Positions 13,611-13,881 of a DNA stretch of 13,881 bases are shown here, piece by piece. The DNA is from Leptolyngbyaceae cyanobacterium CSSed165cm_216 (lineage in GTDB: Bacteria; Cyanobacteriota; Cyanobacteriia; Phormidesmidales; Phormidesmidaceae): assembly GCA_007135385.1 (NCBI GenBank), contig SLIY01000055.1, forward strand, positions 1-13,881, given 5' to 3'. Under the pieces are notes generated by a model, which saw nothing but the letters and a program-made list of their open reading frames with translations, ran no database searches and had not been told where the DNA came from. Made by a program: the position numbers and the translations under genes. Each line of letters begins with the position of its first letter. Position 1 is the first letter of the stretch.

Positions 13611-13881
13611 CACGGCGGTAGACCGAATGCAGGGGACCACGCGGACTGACCGGAGAGCAATCATAGCCGGGCCAGCGATCGCAGCAGGCACAAACCAGGA
13701 CCAAGCACTGAGTCACCTCCCCGGCCTTAGGTCGGCGGTGCTAACCAGACAAGCCTGCGATCGCCAGCAAAGCCTTGCCTGAGCACACAGTTGCTCTTAT
13801 CGCCCCAGCCCATGCCTTCAGTGTAGGGGACAGGTTGGCAAAAAAATGATTTTGCCAAAGGGGCTTTGGCCTAGTTTAGTA
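13611..13881. other. Region upstream of the kinase gene
   Basis: These 271 bases have no convincing gene. On the minus strand TATGAT at about 13659-13664 is a possible -10 box some 50 bases before the kinase start, without a recognisable -35 box. Two HIP1 octamers lie at 13675 and 13757. The right end carries two overlapping hairpins, described separately. Confidence 0.4.
13835..13870. other. Two overlapping, mutually exclusive hairpins
   Basis: TTGGCAAAA (13835-13843) pairs perfectly with TTTTGCCAA (13850-13858), with a 6-base loop. GCCAAAG (13854-13860) pairs perfectly with CTTTGGC (13864-13870), with a 3-base loop. They share GCCAA (13854-13858), so only one can form at a time. On the minus strand the second hairpin is followed, seven bases later, by TTTTTTT, which fits a terminator for a gene outside the window transcribed towards the kinase, or an attenuator. 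Confidence 0.5.

Noticed and set aside
13611..13691. 27-residue N-terminal extension of the kinase
   Set aside because: The zinc ribbon begins at MICCLNP as in related kinases; the extension is Ala/Val/Arg-rich upstream sequence.
1687..13764. Recurrent GCGATCGC octamers as a repeat array or CRISPR
   Set aside because: They are scattered singly in genes and spacers, as expected for HIP1 in cyanobacteria; there is no regular spacing.

Overview
The window is cyanobacterial. The octamer GCGATCGC (HIP1), typical of many cyanobacterial chromosomes, occurs 13 times by my reading (about once per 1.1 kb), in genes and spacers alike. The protein families fit as well: a SWIM zinc-finger protein, a Ser/Thr kinase joined to a WD40 propeller, a STAND NTPase with a WD40-like C terminus, a 1-Cys peroxiredoxin and a fabD-plsC pair. 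GC-rich coding sequence and palindromic intergenic repeats suggest a filamentous Leptolyngbya/Nodosilinea-like lineage, but this assignment is an inference.

Layout from left to right. (1) Positions 1-178 hold the 3' end of a coiled-coil, single-TM gene (+), which converges on a SWIM-domain gene (192-1022, -). (2) A repeat-filled spacer (1023-1362) with a G-quadruplex motif and a palindromic repeat separates the SWIM gene from a divergent LysR regulator (1363-2226, +). (3) Two minus-strand genes follow: a large STAND/WD40 protein (3755-6403) and, downstream of it, a 418-residue protein of unknown function (2340-3596). (4) Across a dyad-rich spacer lies a small plus-strand pair: a 96-residue protein of unknown function and a 77-residue membrane protein (6701-7240). 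It converges on a TetR regulator (7253-7879, -). (5) Lipid synthesis genes fabD then plsC are on the minus strand (8838-9728, 8119-8757), with a hairpin between them and a possible 58-codon ORF behind plsC. (6) A 478-bp spacer contains a possible small ORF and a 100-bp near-perfect inverted repeat. (7) The minus-strand series then runs 1-Cys peroxiredoxin (10207-10842), a decayed RAYT-type (REP-associated) transposase relative (10974-11462) and a zinc-ribbon/Ser-Thr kinase/WD40 protein (11541-13610). The right edge has two overlapping hairpins.

How the genes work together: FabD and PlsC act at successive stages of fatty acid and phospholipid synthesis and are probably co-transcribed. The peroxiredoxin handles peroxides. 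The STAND protein and the WD40 kinase are separate signalling proteins with propeller sensor or scaffold domains and do not form one operon. The most noteworthy points are the RAYT-like protein that has lost its HUH histidines while REP-like palindromes lie nearby, the STAND gene with an operator-like palindrome just before its start and an uncharacterised gene after it, and the overlapping or strong hairpins between genes. I see no clear undescribed multi-gene system; the STAND/unknown pair and the RAYT relic are the best candidates. No tRNA, rRNA, CRISPR array or intact insertion sequence was found.
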